Shown: positions 1-12,253 of the stretch, piece after piece
How the letters are laid out: every line of letters starts with the position of its first letter
How positions within the stretch are numbered: the first letter of the stretch is position 1
Source: Mesostigma viride
Lineage: Eukaryota > Streptophyta > Mesostigmatophyceae > Mesostigmatales > Mesostigmataceae
Assembly: GCA_009746045.1 (NCBI GenBank)
Contig: RPFO01000034.1
Span: forward strand, 223,501-287,500
Reading direction: 5' to 3'
Length of the DNA stretch: 64,000 nt
The notes under the pieces: generated by a model
Database searches by the model: none
What the model saw: the letters and a program-made list of their open reading frames with translations, nothing else
What the model was told of the DNA's origin: nothing
Made by a program: the position numbers and the translations under genes

Positions 1-1039
1 CCTGAACTTCAAGTCGGCTCTAGGGGTGAACAACCAAGGCACCGACTTTATTGATGGGTGTCTCCCGGGGCTACGTTCTGGTAACAACCCGGCCCAGGTG
101 CATCCCGGATATCCTCACCGACACTCCCGGTAGCAAAGGGATTGCTGGTAACAACCGCATCACTACTCAAATCAACGACGAGGACATCGTCTGCCGAACC
201 TGCATGGCATCGCGCGAGCACGACACGTACGACTTTACGAGTGCCCAGCCAAGATCGTCATGGCTAAGGCCCGCAAGGAACGCTCCCACCACGCCCGCAA
301 GGGCACCACTCATCGCAATGCTCCCGACAGCACGCAGCAAACCGGCGCAGACCGCACGCCCGACGGCCGGGGGCAAACCCAAATTATCAACCTTCAAGGC
401 TCGATCGACAAGGCCCGGCCTTGGCCGGGGTGCGCAGGCACGTACGACGCTTGGGATCCCTGCCCAGGCCAACATCGGCATCGAGCTGGTCCTCCTCATC
501 GCCTACCGGCCCTGAGAACGAAACGGACATGCTGTGCCCGCTCAATCCAGCCCATGCAGCACCCATGGTGAAATGGGTTCCCATGGGCTCTCACCTCAAG
601 AAAGGCCCACTCCAGCCACTGGACTTCACAGCAGCAGCCGCTACGCGGAATGGGCATGGCCGGCATAGTGACTGTTGATAGCACAAAGGCATGCTTGTTC
701 ATGCGCACAGCGGAACGCACTATCGGACAAAAGAGCGGCACAACATCGAGTGTCATCATCCCCTGCATTCATGACGGCTCACGAGCAGGGTGACCCGTCG
801 GCTCCCCTGCCACCACCGGACGCCGCGCTGCAGGGCTAAGGTGGCAAGGGGGAAGGCGTTTGAGGTATCAGGCATCCAACTAGCCAAATTCATCGAGGTA
901 TTCCGGCGCACTGGTCACTCCCTTGAGCAGCAGACACAAGTGTTTCTCCGGCTGCATGCGGCCCACGAGGAGCAGGCAATGGACACGCCCGACGCACAGG
1001 GCTCTGCCACCACGTACGGAACACAACCTCCCGGCTGAT
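1..1039. other. No supportable gene
   Basis: Several short overlapping frames exist on both strands but none shows a domain or coding consistency that I recognise. Because a decayed reverse transcriptase runs toward this region on the minus strand, it may hold the C-terminal remains of the same non-LTR element, but I see no motif that proves it. Confidence 0.4.
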
Positions 1040-2222
1040 CTAGGCCTCTCCAACATGGACGCATCGAACCTCGAGCCCCACCACTCGGGCCTCAATTGCC
1101 AGACAGTCTAGCCATCTCTGGACATGCTCCGTGTCGTCAAAGAGGGTGGTGTCATCTGCGTAAATATAATTTCCGGTAGCCTCAAATCGCCGTGTCCGCC
1201 CCACCGTGCCAGTACCGGTTGGCCACCTGCGTACCCCGGGTTCCCCACCCACAATGCAAGCAAACCGCTTGCGCGCCTGAAGGCATAACGAAGTCAACCA
1301 CAATAATAAACAGGTATGGCCAGAGCACGGAGCCCTGCCACACCCCCTTTTGTAGAGGGCATGGTGGCGTGGACCCATACGAAGTGCATGAGTACCGAGG
1401 TGACGTGGACCCTTAATTAATTAATTAATTAATTAATTAATAGACACGTGACTGCGTCACGTGAGCATAAGTCATCAGCGGCAGGGGAACATGGGATGGA
1501 ATGGATGATGTAAGCTATCTAGGTCCTAGACGTACGTTACAGGGTTAGTTACAGGGTGGGCACCACGGCCCGAATCGCTATGAATGCCATACACGGTCAC
1601 ACGCGGAGCCCCCACAGACTTGGGGGTGGTCTCCTTCATCACTACTTGCCATCTATCCCTTCATTAAGGTGGCGAATGACAGGAATGATGAGGAGGGGGA
1701 TTCGGAACAGGGCGAGGATGTTCCACAGCGCCGGCCAGAACACTGAGTCGAAAGCTTTCATAAGTCCACCTGCACGAGGTGCAGCTAGAGGGGACTCACT
1801 AGGTTGGAGACCGCGGTAACGATGAGCCGCATCAGGAGCTTGAGGGGTGCACTTTGAATGCACACACCCCTGTAGTTGCCGGGGTTGGCTGGCAACCCTT
1901 TGTTTTTCGTAGAGCATCGTGCGGAAACTGTGTTGCCAGGCCGCCGGGGGCGGTTGCAACGGCAGCAGAAGGCGGGTGCAAACATGCCCGTACGGAAGAG
2001 CGCAGCTTTACCCCATTGTCCTCGATCTCTGCGGCGAGTTTCATGACCGCGGCCGGAATCTCGTCGGACCCCGTGGCAGCGCCATAGTGGATCGAGGCGA
2101 ACGTTGGACCTCCTCCGTGACCCCGTGGGAGGCGAAAGGAGGCATGTCCGACGGGTCGGCGGCAAACTCCATAGTCCGGGATACATATACCAGGTTACTA
2201 GGATTTTGTGCATCAAAACCAT
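1040..2222 (-). pseudogene. Decayed non-LTR retrotransposon reverse transcriptase
   Basis: Read on the minus strand, successive RT blocks appear in the right order but in different frames. They are a PGNYRGV block near 1870-1850, a KAFDSVFWPALWNIL motif-A block near 1760-1710, a KGVWQGSVL..PYLF motif-B block near 1345-1300, and IYADDTTLF (the catalytic YADD) near 1165-1140, followed by a VVGLEV block. The order and spacing are those of RTs of autonomous non-LTR (LINE-type) elements, which copy element RNA at a nicked target. Stops and frame changes separate the blocks. The gap between motifs A and B is longer than usual and contains a (TTAA)7 tract at 1414-1441, so something may have inserted there. 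No endonuclease domain is visible. The copy cannot make an active enzyme. The exact clade is not determined. Confidence 0.75.
1414..1441. repeat. (TTAA)7 tract
   Basis: Seven TTAA units lie inside the RT pseudogene. Similar tracts elsewhere in the window are the 3' tails of non-LTR insertions. Here no convincing flanking duplication is visible, so the origin is open. A short palindrome built on CACGTG follows it. Confidence 0.6.
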
Positions 2223-2546
2223 TCACTCGCCCGTTGCGCTGCCTTTTGCTGCGTGGGAGGCTGACTGTGACGCATGATCAGATTCACTATCATGGAATTG
2301 TGCTGGATGAGAAGCCTACTAGGGCTAGTTGATTTTTTTTTAAAAAACAGTCATTTTAGAACACCCCAACGAACTGGCACCCCCCCCCCCGGTTCCCCAA
2401 TGCTGGCAGGTCTACCGCTTCACAAGGCAATCGTATCCCAAGGGGTGGGATCCCGCTCCTCTAGGCTATTCCAGCCATATCAGGCATCCATTTTCTGAAT
2501 GTGCTTGGCGGAACGGTGCACCGAACGTGGGCGACCCAACCAAGGT

Positions 2547-5154
2547 ATACATGTCTTGTTTTTGGTCCATTGGAGTTCCTTCCCACCAAGAGAAACATTT
2601 ATTTTACATTTTTGTGTGCTAGGCTTTATACGGACAGCCTATACCACACCTTCAAACTCAGTGCACATCATTATCAAGTTGGTTATTGTAGCACCATGCT
2701 GGGGGCCGGGCCCACTTCAAATGTTCCGAAAAGTGTGACACTTTTGGTCGTTTTTTTTACTTTTTCGACGATCGTCACTCTGCAGAGTGATTCGTCGTGC
2801 GAAATCGTGCGAAATTGTGCGAAATTTGCTGAAATCGTGTGAAATTTGCTGAAATCGTGCGAATTTGTGCGAAATTTGCTGAAATTGTGCGAAATTTCAT
2901 GTGAAAAATGTCGACGGTAAAAAATTTTGATGTGCACAACGTGTGTGAATTCATGCGAAATTTTGTCAAACGTCACTCCCCAAAACGACCCTTGGTTGAA
3001 ATCCATGCGAAATTGTGCGAAATCATGCAAAATTGTGCGAAATCGTGCGAAATCGTGCGAAAATGTGTGAAAATTTTGCGAAAATCACGCGAAAATCACG
3101 CGAACTCGTGCGAAATTTTATTTTTTTTTTGCGAAAAACGACCAAAAGTGTCACACACTTGGCTTGGACGGCGGAACATTTGAAGTGGGCCCGGCCTGGG
3201 GGCCCAACATACTCGAACACAAGGTGTTGCCCCTCTTAGCAGCGTGGGTGGGTGGGTGGGAGCTGAAAAGAGGCCTCCCTACGTCCCCTACACCACTCTA
3301 AGTACTGACTATCATTCACATTGCGCCACGCAGACCTGCCGGCTGGCGCAGGTACAATGTGTACTGACTGCCCATCACAGTTGCGCCACGCCTGGCGGCT
3401 GGCGCAGGTACAAGGTCTAGTGACGTACGTTAGAAGCTACCTAGGCCTGCACTCCGGAACCACACTCAGCCTCGGCACAAAAAGGGCCGGCCGGTGCAGT
3501 ACCCTCGTGACAAGGCTAGTCTTACGCTACCTACGGCAGGTCGGTCCCCTTTGAGCCCGTCCACACGTCATATATAAAATGAGCGAAGCTCAACAAATAC
3601 ATTTCTTGTTTTTGGTCCATTGGAGTTCCTTCCCACCAAGAGAAACATTTATTTTACATTTTTGTGTGCTAGGCTTTATACGGACAGCCTATACCACACC
3701 TTCAAACTCAGTGCACATCATTATCAAGTTGGTTATTGTAGCACCATGCTGGGGACCCAGCATACTCGAACACAAGGTGTTGCCCCCACACCTCCTACCT
3801 GGCCACCAAGGCTGTCGCCAACCTTGGTGCCGAGTTTCTTTCCGCCCCTGCCCCCCCTCGCGCATGCTGCCGCGGCTGTACTGCCGCCCCCGTGTGGCTG
3901 CTACGGTTTCCCGGCGGATGCAGGGCGGCACCCAAGTCGTTCCCCCCGTTAGGGGGGCAGTTTCCAGCGGCTGCTCATTAGGCCTTACGCCCCCGGACCG
4001 TCTCCCACAAGCTCAGGACCCATCACCAGCCCCACCCCTGAGGCTGGGATTTCCCGGCATTGAAGCCATTGTGGCGATAGGCCCTCCACCCTACCAAGGC
4101 CTTGGCTTGGAAACTGCTTAGCCAAAGCCCCGACCAGGGCTTGTGTTTTTGTAGGAAATTTTTATGGCATAGATATGCCCCCCTGGCTGAACCGAACTCT
4201 TTATTGCCTTTCCTATAATGCATCATACAGGATAAAAACAAAGGCGATAAAACAGCCAGAATTTCAGCCCCGCCAGGCGAACATTCTTTGCTGAAAAACT
4301 AAGCAATGATGAAGAGCGCGCTCCTCCCACCAAGATTTGCTCCAGCCCCGCATCCTCCCCGAAACTTCCGTCTGGCCACAGGCCGAAAGATCGGGTCCGC
4401 AGTCAGGCTCCTGGCAGTTATGGGCTACCCTGGCACCCCGCGGTAGCCATCTCCACGTGTAAGGCAGATTCGCCTCCAACTGTGATTCTTTCCACCGTAG
4501 CCGCTGGCCCTGGCCTGTATGGCTCCTTCCCTGACGTTGTCCGACTTAAAACGCAGCTTTCCCAGTGTCAGGAAGCTGCTTGCCGCACCCAGGGGTAGAG
4601 GGGAATCGTCAGTGGGCCCAGCGCCGGAAATCACACCCTTTTACTCAAATCGTAGAGCCCCCCACCCAACAACCATTACCGTGGCCTGTAACGGTTGGTG
4701 GCGAACATAAAGAAATTTATTCTAGGCCTCTCCACGCTCGGAGAGGCCGATAGCATCGTCTTACATTCAGCGCAGCCGCCATAGCGGCCAGCCGACCTTG
4801 CCAGCAAATGCTGGGATCAAGTTGCGAAGCTGAAAAGAGGCCTCCCTGCGTCCTCTACACCACTCTAAGTACTGGCTATCATTCACATTGCGCCACGCAG
4901 GCCTGCCGGCTGGCGCAGGTACAATGTGTACTGACTGCCCATCACAGTTGCGCCACGCCTGGCGGCTGGCGCAGGTACAAGGTCTAGTGACGTACGTTAG
5001 AAGCTACCTAGGCCTGCACTCCGGAACCACACTCAGCCTCGGCACAAAAAGGGCCGGCCGGTGCAGTACCCTCGTGACAAGCGCTAGTCTTACGCTACCT
5101 ACGGCAGGTCGGTCCCCTTTGAGCCCGTCCACGCGTCATATATAGAATGAGCGA
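2547..5154 (-). mobile_element. Non-autonomous PAT/TOC-like split-repeat element, copy 1
   Basis: Terminal sequences are arranged as split direct repeats, the layout of PAT-type tyrosine-recombinase retroelements (A1-internal-B1-A2-B2, here read from the right). B2 is 2547-3233 (interrupted), A2 3234-3600, B1 3601-3786, unique internal DNA 3787-4827, and A1 4828-5154. B2 and B1 begin with the same TTTCTTGTTTTTGG stretch. A2 and A1 both carry the AGCTGAAAAGAGGCCTCC start and the TCATATATA(A/G)AATGAGCG end. The internal 1 kb encodes no RT or recombinase, so the element would depend on a full-length relative, as TOC1 of Chlamydomonas is thought to. A second copy begins at 62363 with the same internal DNA, showing that this is a real family and not a chance deletion. 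A1 diverges from A2 after 5153, so the right end seems damaged. Confidence 0.8.
2704..3196. mobile_element. Inverted-repeat MITE-like insertion with GCGAAAT-type repeats
   Basis: About 490 bp interrupt the B2 repeat of the surrounding element. The ends are inverted copies of each other: GGCCGGGCCCACTTCAAATG plus TTCCG on the left and its complement on the right, followed inward by a second inverted block, GTGTGACACTTTTGGTCG. Between them, from about 2795 to 3110, lies a diverged tandem array of a roughly 10-bp unit (GCGAAATCGT-like) in one orientation. The flanks share CTGGGGGCC, which could be a target duplication of about 9 bp; the exact end is ambiguous because the TIR and flank are both G/C-rich. 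No coding capacity is present. Confidence 0.7.
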
Positions 5155-6144
5155 CAAGTATTTAGAATCCTGTCAGTCCTACCATGCACGCTCACCAATT
5201 TGATCAGTCAGGATTCAGCATCCAGACCTGTGGACTTCATCCCAGCTCAATTTGCAGATTCTTGGCCACCGGCTCATTTCTTGTCGGAAGAGAAAACCTC
5301 TGGAAGGAGTCCAGCCGTCATCGGATACCACCGGCTGTAAAGGATGAGGGAATTTGCGATGTACTGCAAGCGTGCGGACGGTCCTACCAGCTCGCATGCT
5401 TGACATCTGGAGGGTGATCACAGGGGCCGCAGCGCACGAGGAAACAGTGACGCGTTTTCAGCCAAGCGGCCATGGTGCCAGCACGCATATCATCCTGCTA
5501 TTCATATTAAGCGGCCCCTCCCTCCCTCGGACCCCACTCACCCCAGTCCGCCCCATTCGTACTCCAGCAGTCCAGCCGTCTCAACTCAACCTTGGTATCA
5601 GCTACGTAGGATATCCTACCATCCAGTGTATTGTAGCAAAGCCTGTTAAGGCAACTGAAGTTAGCTGGCCAATGGTGCCTTACTGTACCAAGTGAGGTTC
5701 GCCAGCGGATGTGGCAGGATTTTGATTGGCCGATACGCGACATCGTTTGCACGCATGACTTCGCACATGAGCAATTAAGTTAACATGGCTAGCTGCTAGT
5801 TGGCACCTAGTGGCAAATGAAAATGGCACGTATCAGGACCTGGTTCACAAACAAACAAGGCAAACCTCGCGATCATGATGGGCCCTTGCTGGGATGTGGT
5901 CATTGCGAGGATAAGGCTTGCACATCTGCACGCAGCCAAGCACATCAGGTTCTACGGTTCTACCTTTGCGACTTAGTTCCAGCACAAACACAACCCTACC
6001 TAGGTAGCGGTCGGCCAGTCCCACTGCCCGTTTATCCCCCTGCCCGCCCACCTACCAAATATAAACGAGAAAACTATCCTCACTTCCCAACCTCCCACTT
6101 CTTCCCATCCTGCCCCCCCCCCCCCAACAAACCCCCCTCCCACA
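5155..6144. other. Intergenic, no gene seen
   Basis: Frames here are short and without recognisable domains. The segment next to 6145 would include the 3' untranslated region of the dioxygenase gene. A C-rich tract lies at 6113-6124. Confidence 0.4.
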
Positions 6145-6422
6145 TTACCGGCTCAGCGCGGGCACCAAGGAGTGCATGTGTGGTGCCCGTGCCGCCCGAA
6201 ACGTGAACGCGACGCTCCGCCGGGGGAGAACGGGCGAGGAAGCCCCTCGGCGTTCCAGCAGCAGGGTGGAATCTTCCACCCACCCAGCTGGACCCTGCGC
6301 TTCGCCTGTACCCATCTCGCCTGGAGTGGAACCAAGAGGAGGCCTTGCTAAGTCAGCTGCTCCTGCTGCTGCTGTAGGTGCTGTTGCTGTTGCTGTTGGT
6401 GCTGCTGTTGCTGTCATTGTTG

Positions 6423-6491
<69 letters not shown>

Positions 6492-9287
6492 GCGCTGTTG
6501 CTGTTGCAGGTGCTGTTGCTGGCGCTGTTGCAGGTGCTGTTGTTGGCGCTGTTGCTGGTTCTAATGCTGGTGCTGGTTCTAATGTTGGTGCTGCTTCTGC
6601 CAGGGAGGTGGCCGTGGGAGCGCATGCTCGACTTGCCGCGCTGCCCCAGTGGATGGTATTCCCATGCCAGCACACCACGCTGCCCGCGCGCACGGGCGCT
6701 GGCCGCGCGCCCCCCAGGGGGAAGCGTAGCTCAGTCATGGGTACCGGGTGGCGGAACTCCGTGCGCGAAGAACTCAGGCGCGCCGGCAGTGCACTCGGGG
6801 CATAGTCGTCCCTAGGGGTGGCGTTCGGCTCTGCCCAGCTGTGCGGTGACGCGTCAGGCGCCGCTCCTGCGTCCCTGCGGGCTAGAGGGTGGGAAATCTC
6901 GGGAAGAAAGGGTGGTGCTAGAGGCGCGGGTGCCAGCTCGAGCTCCTCCTCGCCAGGTGTCGCCGCCATCATGTGCGCGGGGTGGTGGTGGGAGCTCCAG
7001 AGGAGGTCAAACTCCTGTGGACGTGACAAGGTGTTGTTAGTGTGGGGAAGGTGGTTTTTCGGGTGAATGGTGGAGCGCAATGGTGAAGTCAGGCGGGGTA
7101 TGTGGAGGCAAGTACTACAATCTAGTACATCTATGGATAGGGGGGGACATACTACTGAGAACGTGGGGGGCATAGTACAGAGATAGGGGTGACATAATAC
7201 TGAGAAAGAGGGGGACATATTACCGTGATAAGGGGGGCCATAGTACTGATATAGGGGGGGACATATTACCGTGATAAAGGGGGCCATAGTACTGATATAG
7301 GGGGGGACATAATACCGAGATAAGGGGGGACATAATACTGAGATACGGGGGAAACATGTATGGGTGATGAGGAAAGCGGGTCCAGGTATCAGTTGTATGA
7401 AAACGCCTTGCCTGCTGGCTAAATGCAGATCTGGGCGAGGCTGGCATTGATACTTTTGACTGGCGCCAGGGTAGGTACTAGAAACGTCCACAGCATTAGT
7501 AACCTCGACAGCAATGCTTTCAACTAATCCTTCTCTCAGCTCTGAAGACCTGCTGGGCAAAACAAGTAGGCGCTCAACCTTTAGCTTTCATGGCCAAATG
7601 AAATTACTGCCGTGATGAATTTCGTGCACTGTATGCGCACCTTGGGAAGGAAATAAAGGCACCCGTTGTCGGTGGTCGCATCATTCAGGGGGACCCACAC
7701 TGACAGCAGGGACGGCACGGGTGCCATGCCAGGGTCCTGCATTAACAACACAATAGAAGTGTGCACATCCAAGCAAGTGCTTGAGCGCGCGACGAGCATA
7801 GGAAACGGGAGGTAAGGATGCAAGGGGAGCCCGAACAAGAAACCTAGGATCTTAGGACTACACCAGCTATACACTTGAGCATACTGTGCAGGAAAAAGTC
7901 ATTCCGGAAGCGACAAGAGGACAGAACTCTGGCACGATTATCTTACCTTATGAGAGTCTGTACCTGCTATAACCCCATGGATAGCTCCAGCCAAAAGCAC
8001 GTTCTGACAAGCCCTGTCTCGGTTACTTTTTGCCGCTACGCATCCATGTCAAGTCTCATGATCCACATTGCAGCACAGTTAAGACCGTGCGACTGTGCAG
8101 GGTCAACGTGGCTGGAATGATGCGTACGGTTGTACATGCGCTTGACATCAGACAAGCAAGATACCAAGGCCCCGGAATGGCAAGCTTGCTGGCATAGCTT
8201 GCATGCACAGCAGGTGCACTCAAGGTGTTGGTGGCAACGGCCTCAACAGCATCCTCATAATAGGCAATCTGGCAACTGGGAGTTGGCTTCTGTATCGAGG
8301 GAGAAAGGGCAGGAAGGAACAGCACACATAGGTCAGCCCAACTGCGGAGATTTCCGCGGAAAAAAATTGAGAGGGAGAGAGAGAGAGCAAAAAACATGTG
8401 GTAGCACTCCACGTAAGAACAGGCAATCATGGCACAAGTACCAGACTCTCTATCTTACACACCCACTTTTCTTGAGAAAGCGGCCCCCTGGACCCTGGAT
8501 CCCTATCAGGCCCCTGGTTTCCTAGCTGAATAAACTTTGACCATTCCATATTCGGAACCACTTCTTCCTAACCCCTTCTGGTGCTACTCCGCGCCCTGCC
8601 CCCCCCCCCCCAACTGTGCATCTTGTTCCTAAACCCTTCTGGTGCTACCTAGACAAGCAAAACTGGCGCGTCACCATCATGGTTTGGATTCCACGCGCAG
8701 TGAACACCGTTGGCGTTGACGGAGCGCAAAATCCTGGTAACCTTGCCCTGCTGAATCGAAGTCCTTTGGGCTTCTAGTCACATCGCATCGTAAGTTACGT
8801 GGTGTGACTCTCAAAACCCTTATATGCCTGACCTATCCGCTGCTATATAGCACAAGGAACTAATTGTACCAATACTGCACCATGGCAGTCTGCCATCCCG
8901 GTACTCACCTCGGGTTCTAGCCACGACTCCCCGTACGAATAGTCCCGATGGGGAAGCCCAAAGTTGTTCCCGGCCGCCGAAGGCCGATGGCCAGGCACGC
9001 TGTTGGACACAGTACCATGTTGACTGCTAGCAGCTGCCCTGTTCGTGCCACTGGGGATTGCAACCCCGGGCAAAGAATTCCCAGCCTGCCCTCCCGCTTG
9101 GCGAGCCGCCTCCTCACCGCCGTCCGCCGTTGGGGAGGCTCGTGGGGGTCCCTGTGCCCCCTGGGTCGCTGCTGGCGCGACGGGGATGTGCGAAGAGGTC
9201 GCGGCCGCGGGGCGCAGCGCCCACGCAAAATTGGAGGGCTCGAGGAGGATGTCGGTGGCGTCACGTGTGGATCCCACAAAGTGGCAC
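6145..9287 (-). CDS. PhyH-type 2-oxoglutarate/Fe(II) dioxygenase, spliced, 5' end unresolved
   Basis: Three exons join in phase. 9287-8909 ends GAG|GTGAGT and holds NNFGLPHRDYSYGESW, with the HxD iron ligands. 7736-7641 has acceptor GCAG and donor AAG|GTGCGC and encodes LLSVWVPLNDATTDNGCLYF, the typical PhyH core strand. 7014-6145 has acceptor CACAG and holds GSVVCWHGNTIHWGS, with the distal His, then RRSVAFTFR, with the Arg-x-Ser that binds 2-oxoglutarate. The family hydroxylates small molecules using O2 and 2-oxoglutarate; the substrate is not predictable. Oddities: the first exon carries a Gly/Ala/Pro-rich insert of about 80 residues between the LLEPSNFAWAL and NNFGLPHRD blocks; the last exon has about 60 residues of Ala/Thr repeats encoded by CAG/CAA-like triplets at 6366-6595, between the distal His and the C-terminal strand (possibly an unspliced intron). 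The first intron is about 1.2 kb; the second contains a minisatellite. More 5' exons are likely, so the start codon is not assigned. Confidence 0.8.
7138..7351. repeat. Minisatellite in an intron, unit about 22 bp
   Basis: About nine imperfect copies of a GGGGGACATAATACTGAGAT-like unit lie in tandem, with two sub-variants (ACATATTACCGTGATA and CCATAGTACTGATATA) alternating. It falls between exons 7736-7641 and 7014-6145 of the dioxygenase gene and would be removed by splicing. Confidence 0.85.
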
Positions 9288-9711
9288 CTGTGCGGTGGGT
9301 CGGATGGCCCATTTTGTTCAGTTCAGTTTGTTGGCCCGATGCAGGTGACGGGCAGCAAAGGCGGCTGGAGTGAGATTCGCCAACAATGAGACGCGTGGAT
9401 ATGAAGTTTGTTCACAACAAGCAGCAGGCAGTGTCGACCGGCCTGAAGGAGGTACGCGGTTGCGGTGGGGGGAACCCACGGAGGGGAGTGGCTACGACCC
9501 CCTTGAGCATCCCTGTTGGAGTTCTCCGTCATGCAAGCAAACTAGGTACGAGGCGAACCCACAGAAGAGAGCTCAAGGGTACGCAGCCAGAGCCTTGACG
9601 AGGCAGCTTGCTGCCTATTCCTAACAGAACGTTGGAAAGAAAGGCCATAGCCTATCTACCAAGCATCAAGAATGGCAGAGAGGCAATGGATGAGATGTCC
9701 CCATAGTCCGT

Positions 9712-9919
9712 AAATGTTATGTTATAACATAACATTTGACTCCCCGCCAAAAACGGCGCCGCGCCAGTGGCGCCGCGCCACTTCTGGCGGATGCCACGTG
9801 TCCGGTGGGTCCGGGGACACTTAGGGACGAAGGTGCTGCATAGGTTTGGGTGTTATATTCGCCATAGCCTGGTAATTACAACGTGTATTGAGAAAGTATC
9901 ACGTGACTTTGGCGGGAAA
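9712..9919. promoter_or_regulatory. Candidate promoter cluster: palindrome and E2F-like sites
   Basis: A perfect 26-bp palindrome (AAATGTTATGTTA and its complement) occupies 9712-9737. An E2F-like site reads CCCCGCCAAAAA at 9742-9753, and a second, TTTGGCGGGAAA, lies at 9908-9919. A 12-bp GC direct repeat (GGCGCCGCGCCA) occurs at 9755 and 9769, and CACGTG cores occur near 9796 and 9900. The cluster lies upstream of the minus-strand dioxygenase gene. E2F sites control S-phase genes in plants and algae; a role here is inference. Confidence 0.35.
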
Positions 9920-12253
9920 TTTTCACTCGCGCGCGCGCGTAACTAGATATGGCTGCTAGCGTGCCGTTATCAAGGAATTTTTTGCGTCTCGCGGCCTGAG
10001 ACGGTTCAGAATGTCGCTCAGAATGACGGTGTGTGTTTTTCGTAGGTCAGGCATGGCCAGATTGGTAGGACTGGGAAAATACAGGTAGGAAAATACTGCC
10101 TTCTTGGTCGTCAGTGCCATATGAGTTATAGCTTACCATATTTCGATTTTCTCTGTATGGCCGAGCAGTCTGCGCCAGCCCGAGCATCCAGGTTTGGTAC
10201 GGGACATCTGCTGCAAGGTTTGCTGGGATTGCGGACGCGTTTGTAGGTCATCTTTGCACGGAATATCAACGTAGTAACCATAGCGGATGCATGCATGATG
10301 CGGCTATGGCGGCCTATGCCTGTAGCGCACTAGTATGTGTGAGATATGAGGGTCCCGGCCAGCAGAATCCGGGCGGGACGTGAATGAGCCAGGTACGGCA
10401 ACGTGTTTGCATGTTGTTTGCCGCGGAATACGCCTGCCATGCATTATAGTTTACGAGTTTATTGGTGCAGCATTTAGCAAGCTTCCATGCCTGCTGTAAA
10501 GAGTGGTATCAGCCCTGTGAGTGCTCAGTTTATGGCATTTCCTTAGAGTATACCACCCCGTTAGTTCAGGTAGGCAACCCGTTTGCATTCCAGCACTTTT
10601 GCCAGTCTTTTGTAGCTTGTTATAATGCATTGCTGTTTTGCATGTCATAGATGGCTGTCTACGCGCGCGTAACCCACACACGTATATGAGCGTGGTGCCA
10701 TGTGCAAAACTCAATTCTGAGTGGCCCCCCCTGGTATGGGGATGCCTGAACTACCTAATAAAATTATCCAACCTTGACAATGTTGTTTACAACCCTCCCC
10801 TGAAAAAAAGGGGGGGGTTCCATGGTGTGATGCATGAAAATGTTCGTCTTTTGTCCAACTTTGACTGAAAATATCATGCAACCCACTTACGGGACTCAAG
10901 ATATTATTGCATATTCTGAAAGCCCTTGAAGTGTAGATATTCCTGGCATCTTGGTTGAGGGTATTTGGAGTAGCGGTCTGGGAGTTATGATTTTTTTCAT
11001 TTTAGGGGGTATTTGTTTGCAAAAAATGGCAATACGGACTGGGGGTTGGGGCCGTGGGAGATGAGGATGCCTGCCTGCTGGCTTCACCTCAACATCCTCA
11101 GGCCTAGTGTTCCAAGCAAAGCAGCCACCATGGCTGAATATCTCGCACTCATACAAGTTTAAACCGAGTATCGAACCAGATATTACACAATCATCATGCT
11201 GAGTGCTACAAACTAGATGCGATGTTGCAACCTCGTGCGGCCGTGTAATTTACAAATACTTCCTTTATGTAAATGTGGTTGGCTCAAGCAGACGAAATAG
11301 GAACCCTATTCGCGTCCGGCAGCACAGCGAACAAAAGGGCATTGCCATACTTTCTTAGGTGCCAATCACATACATGTGCCAACCCCCATCAAACCCACAG
11401 TCCCCGCATCAAATCTACGTAATCCAGAAAGTCCCATCGGCCCTCCATGATTCATACATCCCCTCTTTGCAAAAGTTTTCAACATAGGGCCCTACATCAC
11501 ATCATACACCACAGCCCATACTACATGCCACCATGCATATTTAATACCACCATATATCCTACATTGCATCAACTAGATACTATTCCTACACGCAGCTGCC
11601 AGTAAAAGAGACCCCTCTCCCTAGCTGACCCTCCCTCCCCTAATTCTGTACTTACTAATGGCTTCCAAAACAATAGAAAACTCCTCCTATCTGACAAATC
11701 CCTCCCCCTTAATCCTATATGCCCATGTAGCTGCCAAAGCAACCCTCCCTGCCAGACAAATTCCACCTCTCGTCCTACACTCACATGTAGCTGAATAACG
11801 CGTCCACCATGGCCCACGCCATGTCGTACATGAAAATGAATGCGGGAGGCCAGCCCGCCTCCACCAAGGCATTCATCTGCAGGGAGTGGTGTTGCAAGGG
11901 GCAACACGGTGCAACAAGTACCCCTTGTGAGTTAAAGCCATCTACTAGGACAATGGTAGGGCAAGAAGAGCTTCACACAAATAGTGATATACAGAGAGTA
12001 ATGTAAGATACGGCACAGGAATACAGGTCAAACAACAAGAGAAAAAGCAAAATAGTCGACATTTATAGTGGCCAATTTCATCAGCTCTTCATCTGGCTTT
12101 TAAAAATAGAAGAGAACAAGGGTTTAAAAGACATAGCCAAGCAACATCCATCCGCAGAAGAGTTCATTTGCTCTCAGCAAGTTGTGCGAGATATGCATAG
12201 CACACAGGCTTTGCAGGAGAGACATCTGAATGATCCTACATTACCCAAGTAAG
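9920..12253. other. Intergenic, no gene seen
   Basis: About 2.3 kb without a supportable coding region, RNA gene or mobile element on either strand. Composition is close to balanced, with AT-rich patches near 10780-11000 and pyrimidine-rich plus-strand stretches near 11590-11770. Confidence 0.4.

Noticed and set aside
6378..6815. Plus-strand poly-Leu/poly-Ala ORFs
   Set aside because: Antisense of the Ala/Thr triplet repeat in the dioxygenase gene.
7138..7351. CRISPR-like regularly spaced repeats
   Set aside because: The 22-bp units are directly tandem with no unique spacers and lie in a eukaryotic intron.
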